Positions 1-7,801 of a stretch of DNA of 40,928 bases are shown one piece after another. Source of the stretch: an uncultured Lachnospiraceae bacterium (GTDB lineage: Bacteria > Bacillota > Clostridia > Lachnospirales > Lachnospiraceae); assembly GCA_947625755.1 (NCBI GenBank), contig CANQPJ010000019.1:1-40928 (forward strand). The letters run 5' to 3'. Positions within the stretch are counted from its first letter, which is position 1. Each line of letters opens with the position of its first letter. Both the position numbers and the translations under genes were made by a program. The notes beneath the pieces were generated by a model. That model had not been told where the DNA came from. It did no database searches and worked only from the letters and a program-made list of their open reading frames with translations.

Positions 1-97
1 CTTTAAAAAGTTGCCTGCCTTAGACAGCTTATTTAAGTGCGCCCATTTATGGTTTTCCTCTACTTTCTTTCACACTATCCTCCTTTGTTCTACACTT
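1..97 (-). other. Window edge; possible start of a further leftward gene
   Basis: No gene can be called. On the minus strand an AGGAGG ribosome-binding site lies at 79-84. The only start at good spacing is GTG at 71-73, and it opens a frame of eight codons. A different frame stays open from about position 69 to the window edge and reads KKVEENHKWAHLNKLSKAG, which looks protein-like but has no start codon behind the SD. Either a frameshift separates start and body, or the gene is a remnant. Confidence 0.25.
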
Positions 98-1042
98 TTA
101 CAATACAGATAACTCTGTTGTATCTGCGGGAGATTTAAGTTCTTTTGCAATTTCAGTTCGTACATAAGCCTTAAAATATTCTCCTATACTTTCAATCAAG
201 TCATTTGCAGAATTATACATCTGTGTATCCTTTTCCGTCAAAAACTCTTTATAATCATCTTTTAATTCAATTTCTTTAATTAATGCTTTTAATTCATTGA
301 CATCTTCTTGCTTAAAAAGCAACTCTCGTCTTTTTCTACGAATTTTCACTTCAATCGGACTATAATTAAGGTAGTTAATTATAAAACAAAAAAGTGAAGT
401 TGCTATTGGAATCAAACAGAAAAAAATTGTTTGGATAAATTGTTTTATTGTTAAACCCGTTTGGTCCTCATTTACCCTCGTAACTATATTAGTACTATAA
501 CCGATTGTAGCATTCTGTATCCTATAAGCAAAAACAGTAACAAGAAAAATCATAATAAATACAAAACATATTTTATTAAAAACAGATAACACTTTTTTTC
601 TATTCCGTTCTGTTCTATGTAAGTTATGTGCTATAAATATTGGTAAAAAATCAACTGCAATTGTTGTACCAATTGCTATTAAAAAAATTTTATAATCTTT
701 TGAACCTTGTTTTTCTGTAAGCATAAATACATAACAACAGAAGTCTACAATTAAAACAAATAATGTTGCTATTATTGTAATCCAACCTCTTTTGTACATG
801 TTAGTCGGTTTTTTTGATAATTTAATCAATTCTTCTCTGTCATAAGGATTAGGATATGTTGTTCCCAACTGATTAATTCCTGTTTTATCATACATGGTCC
901 TTTCTATCGCTTTGGAATTCATTCCTTTTCTAAAACTAAATTTAACTTTATTATTTTCAATATCAAGCGAATTTAAATCTCCAAATTCGTCAATTTCAGC
1001 ATCAAGACCATTTTTATTAATCTTCATTTCTAATTTATCCAT
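98..1042 (-). CDS. Four-helix membrane protein of unknown function
   Basis: This 314-residue protein is not recognised. The first 80 residues are polar and acidic (GLDAEIDEFGDL). Four hydrophobic segments follow at about residues 87-107, 118-138, 155-173 and 203-224. The last 85 residues are a charged, probably helical cytoplasmic tail containing the basic stretch KIRRKRRE. I chose the ATG at 1042 because AGGAG lies seven bases before it; an upstream in-frame ATG at 1075 lies inside the preceding gene. It is the third gene of a leftward cluster, 10 nt after its neighbour, whose stop codon overlaps the ribosome site. The topology suggests a membrane anchor or sensor for the two soluble upstream proteins. 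That role is inference only. Confidence 0.8.
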   Translation of the reverse strand: MDKLEMKINKNGLDAEIDEFGDLNSLDIENNKVKFSFRKGMNSKAIERTMYDKTGINQLGTTYPNPYDREELIKLSKKPTNMYKRGWITIIATLFVLIVDFCCYVFMLTEKQGSKDYKIFLIAIGTTIAVDFLPIFIAHNLHRTERNRKKVLSVFNKICFVFIMIFLVTVFAYRIQNATIGYSTNIVTRVNEDQTGLTIKQFIQTIFFCLIPIATSLFCFIINYLNYSPIEVKIRRKRRELLFKQEDVNELKALIKEIELKDDYKEFLTEKDTQMYNSANDLIESIGEYFKAYVRTEIAKELKSPADTTELSVL

Positions 1043-1052
1043 ATCATTTCTC

Positions 1053-1472
1053 CTACCAAAACTTTGCTTCCTCATTTTGTTGTCTTAAACACTTTTCGAG
1101 CGTTTCTAGTTCCTCTTTAATTTTCTTAAGTTCTTTTTCATCTGCTTCAAGCCAGTCTTTTGCATTTTGCAAATTAGAATACATATCAGTTGATAAATCG
1201 TTAATTTTTTCCATATGAAAGGCTTTTTGCCTTTCAACCCCATTTCTTGCCCGTTTTTTCCAACATTCAATTATGTTGTCTAGAACATTACCATTTTGAC
1301 CATCGAGGCACTTTGGACTACTATTTAGCATATCGTGAAGTTGTATATCCAACAACTGCTGAAGGTTAGAAGTATATGGACGAATTACATAGGATTCTAC
1401 TGTCATTTCTCCATGTGGAATTCTTGATAAATTGTACTTTCTTTTTTTTCCTTTAGAAACAAATATAGCCAT
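1053..1472 (-). CDS. Small helical protein of unknown function
   Basis: This 139-residue soluble protein is not recognised. It has a basic N-terminus (SKGKKRKYNLSRIPHGEM), a mixed middle part and a C-terminal region of about 60 residues rich in Glu, Lys and Leu that looks like a coiled coil (ADEKELKKIKEELETLEKCL). There is no signal peptide or membrane segment. It sits 11 nt after the upstream coiled-coil gene and 10 nt before the membrane-protein gene, so the three are probably co-transcribed. A shared complex through coiled-coil contacts is plausible but unproven. Confidence 0.75.
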   Translation of the reverse strand: MAIFVSKGKKRKYNLSRIPHGEMTVESYVIRPYTSNLQQLLDIQLHDMLNSSPKCLDGQNGNVLDNIIECWKKRARNGVERQKAFHMEKINDLSTDMYSNLQNAKDWLEADEKELKKIKEELETLEKCLRQQNEEAKFW

Positions 1473-1483
1473 ATTAACCTCTC

Positions 1484-2272
1484 CTATAATGATATATCTT
1501 TAAAATCTGTGTAAATTGATTCAACTCTCTGCTGTAGTTTTTCCAGTTCATCTTTTTTTGCATCTAGATAATCTGTATATGTTTCATATTTAGGCTCTGG
1601 TGCAGTTGGTTTGAGCATTTCTGCCTGTGGATGTTTTAATATGACACCTTGCCAATACCATGATAATCTCATATCTATATTAGAAGCCACTTCCCCGAAT
1701 ATCGGTTCTGACAATTCAATCGTTTTTCTTATAATATCCAAATTTACAAGTATGTTTTTATAAATTTCTATAATCTGAATAGATAAAGTATCTAATTTTG
1801 TCCTATATTTTGATAACCTGTTTTGATACTCTTCAAACCTTCTTTGTCTTATTGATATATCATCTAATTCTGTTTCAAGCTTATGCTTTGATTTTAAATA
1901 ATTTTCAAAATCTGCGTTTTTCGTATAATTAGGAATGTACACACTGATTTCAGAAGGTTTATCTTTTAAAAATTCACTTAATTTTATTGCTTCGTCTACT
2001 TTAGTTTCTAACTCAGCAATCATAGATTGTGATTCGTGATAATAACTAGCATTATGGTTGTTAATAACTCTCATTATATATGCCATATATGCATATACTT
2101 TATCATGTTCTTTTTTTACATTCGGAGATATTATATATTTTTCCTGTATAAAAGGAATAGATTTTTTTCCGTCTTTTTTCCCACTTCGTTTTAATAAAAA
2201 TTTAGATAATATACTTACATTCGAATGAATCCTTTTAAAATTTATACTACTTTTTTTCTTTTGACTTTCCAT
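1484..2272 (-). CDS. Coiled-coil protein of unknown function
   Basis: This 262-residue protein is not recognised. It has a very basic N-terminal 45 residues, then long stretches with heptad-like spacing of Leu/Ile and charged residues at roughly 75-100 and 120-185, and a short helix at the end (AKKDELEKLQQRVESIY). No transmembrane segment is seen. The start is set at ATG 2272 because AGGAGG sits six bases upstream; the GTG at 2278 would overlap that site. It is the first gene of the three-gene leftward cluster. A TATAAT box lies about 30 nt upstream. Confidence 0.75.
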   Translation of the reverse strand: MESQKKKSSINFKRIHSNVSILSKFLLKRSGKKDGKKSIPFIQEKYIISPNVKKEHDKVYAYMAYIMRVINNHNASYYHESQSMIAELETKVDEAIKLSEFLKDKPSEISVYIPNYTKNADFENYLKSKHKLETELDDISIRQRRFEEYQNRLSKYRTKLDTLSIQIIEIYKNILVNLDIIRKTIELSEPIFGEVASNIDMRLSWYWQGVILKHPQAEMLKPTAPEPKYETYTDYLDAKKDELEKLQQRVESIYTDFKDISL

Positions 2273-2284
2273 ATACACCCTCCT

Positions 2285-2614
2285 GTTTACATTTTTTGTA
2301 GGATTATAGTTTAAAAAATTTTTACTTTCTCTGTCTCTAATAACTTTCTATCTTGTATCTTTTTCATACACTTTCATTGTCTTTCCTAAACTTATGGAAA
2401 ATCTCTTATTTAGCATGTGATATTATATCAATACTTTATTTCAAAATCAGTATCTAATACATAAATAAATTGAAATTCATATAATATTTGAGTTTTTTCG
2501 CATAAATGATAAGTAAATTTCCCAACGTGCTATATTTTTCTCTATCAAATCTTTCTGTTGCTAAACGATAGCTCTTTTATAAATACATTTAGTAAATTAT
2601 CTTTCTTTTTTCAT
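2285..2614. promoter_or_regulatory. AT-rich intergenic region with probable promoter of the three-gene cluster
   Basis: No gene is seen. On the minus strand a perfect TATAAT lies at 2303-2308, about 30 nt before the first gene of the cluster, but no good -35 accompanies it. A perfect palindrome, TGATAT-T-ATATCA, lies at 2418-2430 and overlaps a second TATAAT. It could be an operator or just AT-rich chance. Confidence 0.4.
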
Positions 2615-2641
2615 AAAAAAGCCCCTTGCAACTGCAAGGGG
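2615..2641 (-). terminator. Intrinsic terminator for leftward transcription
   Basis: CCCCTTGCA (2622-2630) pairs with TGCAAGGGG (2633-2641). On the minus strand the stem is followed by C and six T. The plus side has no U-run. No full gene lies upstream of it on the minus strand. Confidence 0.75.
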
Positions 2642-2700
2642 AAATAAACTATTATTATTTTTTCATCTCAAGAATTATCACTCACCCCCCTTACGTTCTT

Positions 2701-2729
2701 ATGGTAACATTTACTTTTTTCTTTGTCAA
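2701..2729 (-). promoter_or_regulatory. Candidate leftward promoter feeding the 2615-2641 terminator
   Basis: On the minus strand TTGACA (2724-2729) is followed after 17 nt by TACCAT (2701-2706). A G-rich ribosome-site-like run, AAGGGGGGTGA, follows about 25 nt later. The predicted transcript would be only about 80 nt before the terminator. It contains no ORF longer than eight codons. Confidence 0.4.
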
Positions 2730-3304
2730 CGACATTTTTCGCCTTTTTTCTCACTTATGTCTACAGGGAAATCTCTGAATCTTATCTCCCCAATGCAACG
2801 ATTGTCATTGACAGATTTCATGTCGTCCGCTATGTTACATGGGCTTTGGAAAATGTCCGCAAACGGATTCAGAAGCAGATGCATCCCTCCAAGCGTAAAT
2901 ATTTTAAACGGAGCAGAAAAATCCTTCTTTCCCACTACCGGAAGCTGAAAGAAGAAAACCGTCAGGCTCTGGAGATTATGTTGCAGCAGTCAAACGATTT
3001 AGCTGTTGCCTATTATTTAAAAGAACAGTTTTACGACTTTATGGATTCTAAAAACCGGGACGAAGCTTATAAGAAACTGCGGAAATTTATTATATCCGTA
3101 CAAGCAAGCGAACTAAATGAATTTAATGCTTGTCTAACAATGCTTGCAAACTGGGGACGCTATATTCTCAATTCATTTGAATGTCCATATACCAATGGAT
3201 TTACGGAAGGAACGAATAATAAGATTAAGGTGATTAAGAGGAATGGTTACGGGTTCCGTAATTTTAAGAATTTTAGGAACAGAATCCTGCTTGCCACAAG
3301 ATAA
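2723..3304 (+). pseudogene. ISL3-family transposase, 5'-truncated remnant
   Basis: The C-terminal part of a DDE transposase of the ISL3 family (COG3464 type). Recognisable homology begins about position 2753. The second catalytic aspartate is seen in VIDRFHVVR and the catalytic glutamate in GFTEGTNNKIKVIKRNGYGF. The N-terminal half with the zinc-finger/HTH region and the first catalytic aspartate is missing: about 185 codons remain of the usual 400 or more. There is no ribosome site at the TTG that opens the frame. The 3' end is intact and is followed by the hairpin and inverted repeat typical of the family's right end. It cannot encode an active transposase. Confidence 0.9.
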
Positions 3305-3309
3305 GAAAA

Positions 3310-3340
3310 CACAGTTGTGAACAATTTTTTCACAACTGTG
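3310..3340 (+). terminator. Hairpin at the 3' end of the ISL3 remnant
   Basis: CACAGTTGTGAA (3310-3321) pairs perfectly over 12 bp with TTCACAACTGTG (3329-3340), with a 7-nt loop. It starts six bases after the transposase stop and is probably the element's own terminator. Confidence 0.7.
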
Positions 3341-3348
3341 CCTATAAT

Positions 3349-3377
3349 CTTTTTACCCCCACTCTTGACAAAGAGCC
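3349..3377. repeat. Right terminal inverted repeat of the ISL3-type element
   Basis: Read inward from 3377 the sequence begins GGCTCTTTGTCAAGAG, the typical start of ISL3-family inverted repeats. A convincing left partner is absent: only CTTTGTCAA at 2721-2729 matches, so the left end was lost or rearranged. The end at 3377 abuts the ppdK terminator. Confidence 0.75.
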
Positions 3378-3415
3378 TAAAAAACTCCTGCACACCATAT
3401 CAGTATGCAGGAGTT
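3378..3415 (-). terminator. Intrinsic terminator of ppdK
   Basis: AACTCCTGCA (3383-3392) pairs over 10 bp with TGCAGGAGTT (3406-3415). On the minus strand the stem runs into six T. It lies about 80 nt downstream of the ppdK stop. Confidence 0.85.
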
Positions 3416-3437
3416 CATTGTTTTAATACTTAATACC

Positions 3438-3469
3438 TTTTGAAACGGTAAAGGATGACCGTTTCAAAA
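3438..3469. repeat. Perfect 12-bp inverted repeat downstream of ppdK
   Basis: TTTTGAAACGGT (3438-3449) is complementary to ACCGTTTCAAAA (3458-3469), with an 8-nt loop. On the minus strand no T-run follows, so it is not a classical terminator. It could stabilise the ppdK mRNA 3' end. Confidence 0.55.
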
Positions 3470-3496
3470 TCTATATCATTCCGACCTTGCGGTGCA

Positions 3497-6124
3497 TTAC
3501 TTGTTAGCAATAGCAGCCTGTGCTGCTGCAAGTCTTGCAATCGGAACACGGAATGGTGAACATGATACATAGTCAAGTCCAATCTTATGACAGAACTCTA
3601 CAGATGATGGATCTCCACCGTGCTCACCACAGATACCTACATGGAGGTTCGGGTTAACCGGCTTGCCAAGTTTGATAGCCATTTCCATTAACTTACCAAC
3701 ACCTGTCTGGTCTAATTTAGCAAATGGATCATTCTCAAAAATCTTAGCATCATAGTAAGCATCCAAGAACTTACCTGCATCATCTCTTGAAAATCCGTAT
3801 GTCATCTGTGTCAGGTCGTTTGTACCAAAGCAGAAGAAGTCTGCCTGTGTAGCAATCTCATCAGCTGTAAGAGCAGCTCTAGGGATTTCAATCATAGTAC
3901 CAACCTCGTATGCAAGCTCTGCGCCTGCTTCTGCAATTTCAGCATCAGCTGTAGCAACAACAATATCCTTAACATACTTTAATTCCTTGGAATCACATGA
4001 TAATGGAATCATGATTTCCGGTTTAACACTCCAGTCAGGATGTGCCTTCTGAACTTCAATCGCTGCACGGATAACAGCCTTTGTCTGCATCTTTGCAATT
4101 TCCGGATAAGTTACAGCAAGACGAAGTCCTCTGTGACCCATCATAGGGTTAAATTCATGCAGTGATGCGATAAGAGTTTTAATTTCTTCAACTGATTTAC
4201 CCTGTGCATCTGCTAATTTCTTAATATCTTCTTCCTCTGTAGGAACAAATTCATGAAGAGGAGGATCCAAAAATCTAATAGTAACAGGATTTCCTTCCAA
4301 TGCTTCATAAAGAGCCTTGAAATCTCCCTGCTGATACGGAAGAATCTTCTCAAGAGCAGCTTCTCTCTCTTCCACTGTATCGGAACAAATCATTTCTCTG
4401 AATGCCGCAATTCTGTCTTCCTCAAAGAACATATGCTCTGTACGGCAAAGACCAATACCTTCTGCACCAAGCTCTCTTGCTTTTTTAGCATCTGCCGGTG
4501 TATCAGCATTTGTTCTAACCTTCAGTGTTCTATACTTATCAGCCCAAGCCATGATACGTCCAAATGTACCGGCAATAGTAGCATCAACTGTTTCAATGAT
4601 ACCATCATAGATATTACCTGTTGAACCATCAATTGAGATATAATCTCCCTCATGGAATTCCTTGCCTGCTAATGTGAACTTCTTGTTTTCTTCATCCATT
4701 GCGATGTCACCACAACCGGATACACAGCATGTACCCATACCACGGGCAACTACAGCTGCATGAGATGTCATACCGCCACGTACTGTTAAGATACCCTGTG
4801 AAGCCTTCATACCTGTAATATCTTCCGGTGATGTTTCCAGTCTGACTAATACAACCTTTTCTCCTTTTGCATTCCATTCAACAGCATCATCTGCTGTAAA
4901 TACAATTTTACCACAAGCAGCTCCCGGTGAAGCACCAAGACCTTTACCCATTGGTGTGGCAGCCTTGAGAGCAGCCGCATTAAACTGTGGATGAAGCAGT
5001 GTATCCAAGTTTCTTGGATCAATCATAGCTACAGCTTCTTCTTCTGTTCTCATGCCTTCGTCAACGAGGTCGCAGGCAATCTGTAATGCAGCCTGAGCTG
5101 TTCTCTTACCATTTCTTGTCTGTAACATATAAAGTTTTCTGTTTTCAACAGTAAACTCCATATCCTGCATATCTCTGTAATGATTTTCAAGTGTGGAACA
5201 AACTTCCTTGAACTGCGCAAATGCTTCCGGGAATTCCTGTTCCATCTGAGCGATTGGCATTGGTGTTCTAACTCCGGCAACAACGTCCTCGCCCTGGGCA
5301 TTCTTTAAGAACTCACCCATCAGCTTCTTCTCACCTGTAGCAGGATCTCTTGTAAATGCAACACCTGTACCACAGTCATCACCCATGTTACCAAATGCCA
5401 TAGACTGTACGTTTACAGCAGTACCCCATGAATATGGAATATCATTATCACGACGGTATACATTTGCACGAGGGTTGTCCCATGAACGGAATACAGCCTT
5501 AACAGCACCCATCAACTGTTCCTTCGGATCATCCGGGAAGTCAACGCCGATTTTTTCTTTATATTCTGCCTTAAACTGACCGGCTAATTCTTTTAAATCT
5601 TCAGCTGTAAGGTCAACGTCCTGTTTAACACCTCTGTCAGCTTTCATTTCATCGATAAGTTCTTCAAAGTACTTCTTACCAACTTCCATAACTACATCAG
5701 AATACATCTGAATAAATCTTCTGTAGCAATCCCATGCCCAACGAGGGTTTCCTGATTTTTCAGCAATTGTATTAACAACTGTTTCGTTAAGACCAAGGTT
5801 AAGAATGGTATCCATCATACCCGGCATAGAAGCTCTTGCTCCTGAACGAACAGACACAAGTAAAGGATTTTCCTTATCACCGAATTTCTTACCTGTGATT
5901 TCTTCCATCTTTACAATGTACTCGTTAATCTGTCCCTGAATTTCATCATTAATTTCTCTGCCGTCCTCATAATACTGAGTACAAGCTTCTGTTGTGATTG
6001 TGAATCCCTGAGGTACCGGAAGTCCTAAACTTGTCATTTCTGCAAGGTTAGCACCTTTACCACCGAGAAGCTCACGCATGTTAGCATTACCTTCACTAAA
6101 AAGGTATACCCATTTGTTTGCCAT
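3497..6124 (-). CDS. ppdK: Pyruvate, phosphate dikinase
   Basis: Catalyses reversible conversion of pyruvate, ATP and phosphate to phosphoenolpyruvate, AMP and pyrophosphate. In anaerobic clostridia it can run toward pyruvate and ATP in PPi-linked glycolysis. The 875 residues match the family length. The N-terminal ATP-grasp part shows GGKGANLAEM (21-30), SVRSGARASMPGMMD (91-105) and CGTGVAFTRD (251-260). The central swivelling domain carries the phosphorylated histidine in GGMTSHAAVVARG (His455). The C-terminal PEP/pyruvate barrel has GLCRTEHMFF and CGEHGGDP (Cys about 832). AGGAGG lies before ATG 6124. The gene has its own promoter, a leader of about 160 nt, and a terminator, so it is probably a single-gene unit. 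Confidence 0.98.
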   Translation of the reverse strand: MANKWVYLFSEGNANMRELLGGKGANLAEMTSLGLPVPQGFTITTEACTQYYEDGREINDEIQGQINEYIVKMEEITGKKFGDKENPLLVSVRSGARASMPGMMDTILNLGLNETVVNTIAEKSGNPRWAWDCYRRFIQMYSDVVMEVGKKYFEELIDEMKADRGVKQDVDLTAEDLKELAGQFKAEYKEKIGVDFPDDPKEQLMGAVKAVFRSWDNPRANVYRRDNDIPYSWGTAVNVQSMAFGNMGDDCGTGVAFTRDPATGEKKLMGEFLKNAQGEDVVAGVRTPMPIAQMEQEFPEAFAQFKEVCSTLENHYRDMQDMEFTVENRKLYMLQTRNGKRTAQAALQIACDLVDEGMRTEEEAVAMIDPRNLDTLLHPQFNAAALKAATPMGKGLGASPGAACGKIVFTADDAVEWNAKGEKVVLVRLETSPEDITGMKASQGILTVRGGMTSHAAVVARGMGTCCVSGCGDIAMDEENKKFTLAGKEFHEGDYISIDGSTGNIYDGIIETVDATIAGTFGRIMAWADKYRTLKVRTNADTPADAKKARELGAEGIGLCRTEHMFFEEDRIAAFREMICSDTVEEREAALEKILPYQQGDFKALYEALEGNPVTIRFLDPPLHEFVPTEEEDIKKLADAQGKSVEEIKTLIASLHEFNPMMGHRGLRLAVTYPEIAKMQTKAVIRAAIEVQKAHPDWSVKPEIMIPLSCDSKELKYVKDIVVATADAEIAEAGAELAYEVGTMIEIPRAALTADEIATQADFFCFGTNDLTQMTYGFSRDDAGKFLDAYYDAKIFENDPFAKLDQTGVGKLMEMAIKLGKPVNPNLHVGICGEHGGDPSSVEFCHKIGLDYVSCSPFRVPIARLAAAQAAIANK

Positions 6125-6330
6125 GTTTTCTTCCTCCTAATTAATTAGTATTTAATTTATGTCATGAGCTATTGAATGGCCATCAAAAACAGCTCATACA
6201 CCCATATACCGGCGTCGCCATTTTATGCAGATTTACATAACTTTGCCATGCGAAATCACGCATAAAAAGGCGCAATCGCACCTATATTGCAATTATAACA
6301 TATGCATTCTTTTAGTCAACAAAAAATGTA
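6125..6330 (-). promoter_or_regulatory. ppdK promoter and long structured leader
   Basis: On the minus strand TTGACT (6314-6319) and TATAAT (6292-6297) are separated by 16 nt, a strong sigma-A type promoter just downstream of the GH30 stop. The leader of about 160 nt contains short hairpins: a GGTGCG/TGCGCC stem followed by five T, and ATGAGCT pairing with AGCTCAT nearer the gene. These could allow attenuation, but no known riboswitch was recognised. Confidence 0.75.
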
Positions 6331-7707
6331 TTATTTTTCCACAATAAACGTCGTAATAGAATGAGGCGGCACTTCCGTATTCATTCCCTTTCCATCGACT
6401 GCCACTGCAATTCTGTTTCTCTTGTTCAATTCATTTTGTACTACAACAATAATCTGCCCGTCAGGATTCTTGTAAGCTACGGAATAAATACCTTTATCAG
6501 AGTCATTCAGACAAAGGATTCTCTTTGCCCCCGGTTTAATATATCTGGAAAAATGACCTATATAATAGTAAGAAACATTATAAATCACTTCATTGGTCTT
6601 TGTATTCAGCATAATTGGAGCCTCGCAGTAATTCCCTGCGTAGTTTGGTCCTCCCTGTTCATCTAAAACAAGATTCCAGTCCACCCAGCCTTCTGTATAA
6701 TTATTAAAGTCATTAATCATATTATGTCCATATATTTCGCCATGCTTCCACGCTCCAATACCTGCTTTTGAGCTGGTGCTTCCGGAATTGTTAACCAACT
6801 CTACACACCCTTCTGTAAACACCAGATGCTGTTTTGGATATATCTCATGCGCCATGGTAAGAATTTCAGATTTGTCAGAACCATACCAATGATAAGCAAT
6901 TCCCCAGACAATATCCTTTGCATTTTTATATGCCAGTGTTTCTCTTACGCGGCGAAACATAATATCTCTGTTGTGATCCAGAATAACAATCCTAATCTTA
7001 TCTTCAAGTCCTTCTTTTTTTAGCTCTTCATAAATATAATCCACAGCCAGCATTGCTTCTTCTGTCGGATCATATTTACAGGATGCCCACAACTGTTTTG
7101 CTTCCGGTTCATTCTGAACACTCATGGTTTTAATATCGATTCCCCTCTCAAGCATTCCCTTGACATATCGAACCATATATTTTGCCCATGCGCCATAATA
7201 TTTTCTGAGAAGTCTCCCACCGTGATTCATGTCCTTGTTGTTTTTCATAAAAGCCGGCGGACTCCAAGGTGCGCAAAGAATGCCAATGTCCTCTCCCGCT
7301 TCTTCACTTGCCTGTTTTATAAACGGTACAACATACTTGTCCTCTCTATCCATATTAAAAGTTTTTAATTCAACGTCGCCATCTTCAATATATGTGTATG
7401 GGTCAAGAGAAAAATCACAGCCATTAATGGTAGCACGTCCCAGATTGTATGCCAAACCGGACTCTTTATTAAAGTAGGCACGCAGTATTTCCTCTCTTGC
7501 CTCATCACTGGCATTTGCCATAACATACGCTGCCGATTCCGTAAAGGCACCCCCGAACCCCAAATGGGTCTGAAACTCCTGACTACTGTCTACAACTACC
7601 GTATCCATTCTGAAACTAAAATAATCTCGCAGTTCCAAAATTCCCAAGTCATTCCATTTAATATTATTCCCCTGTGCAGTTTGAATTATTCTAATTGTTG
7701 GTTCCAT
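6331..7707 (-). CDS. Glycoside hydrolase family 30, glucosylceramidase-like, intracellular
   Basis: A retaining beta-glycosidase of GH30; the closest named relatives are glucosylceramidases and beta-1,6-glucanases, so the substrate is uncertain. The TIM-barrel part shows the N-terminal LGFGGAFTES (49-58), SPPAFMK (149-155), the general acid/base in VQNEPEAKQ (Glu200) and the nucleophile in VFTEGCVE (Glu299). A small beta-sandwich follows at about residues 375-458. At 458 residues it is complete. It has no signal peptide, so it should act on short imported glycosides in the cytoplasm rather than on polymers. GAGG lies before ATG 7707. It has its own promoter overlapping the 3' end of glyQS and no transporter gene beside it. 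Confidence 0.92.
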   Translation of the reverse strand: MEPTIRIIQTAQGNNIKWNDLGILELRDYFSFRMDTVVVDSSQEFQTHLGFGGAFTESAAYVMANASDEAREEILRAYFNKESGLAYNLGRATINGCDFSLDPYTYIEDGDVELKTFNMDREDKYVVPFIKQASEEAGEDIGILCAPWSPPAFMKNNKDMNHGGRLLRKYYGAWAKYMVRYVKGMLERGIDIKTMSVQNEPEAKQLWASCKYDPTEEAMLAVDYIYEELKKEGLEDKIRIVILDHNRDIMFRRVRETLAYKNAKDIVWGIAYHWYGSDKSEILTMAHEIYPKQHLVFTEGCVELVNNSGSTSSKAGIGAWKHGEIYGHNMINDFNNYTEGWVDWNLVLDEQGGPNYAGNYCEAPIMLNTKTNEVIYNVSYYYIGHFSRYIKPGAKRILCLNDSDKGIYSVAYKNPDGQIIVVVQNELNKRNRIAVAVDGKGMNTEVPPHSITTFIVEK

Positions 7708-7771
7708 AGAAATACCTCATTTCATAATAAAAGGCACAATTCTCTTGTGAATTATGCTTTTTATTTTTCGT

Positions 7772-7800
7772 ATAATATTTTATAACTTTGCTAATGTAAA
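7772..7800 (-). promoter_or_regulatory. Promoter of the GH30 gene
   Basis: On the minus strand TTTACA (7795-7800) and TATTAT (7772-7777) are separated by 17 nt. The -35 begins only two bases after the glyQS stop codon. Confidence 0.65.
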
Positions 7801-7801
7801 A

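Noticed and set aside
2709-2735. Possible left inverted repeat of the ISL3 remnant (CTTTGTCAA at 2721-2729)
   Set aside because: Only nine bases match the right repeat, no matching 8-bp target duplication is found at the two sides, and the same bases serve as a TTGACA box on the other strand.
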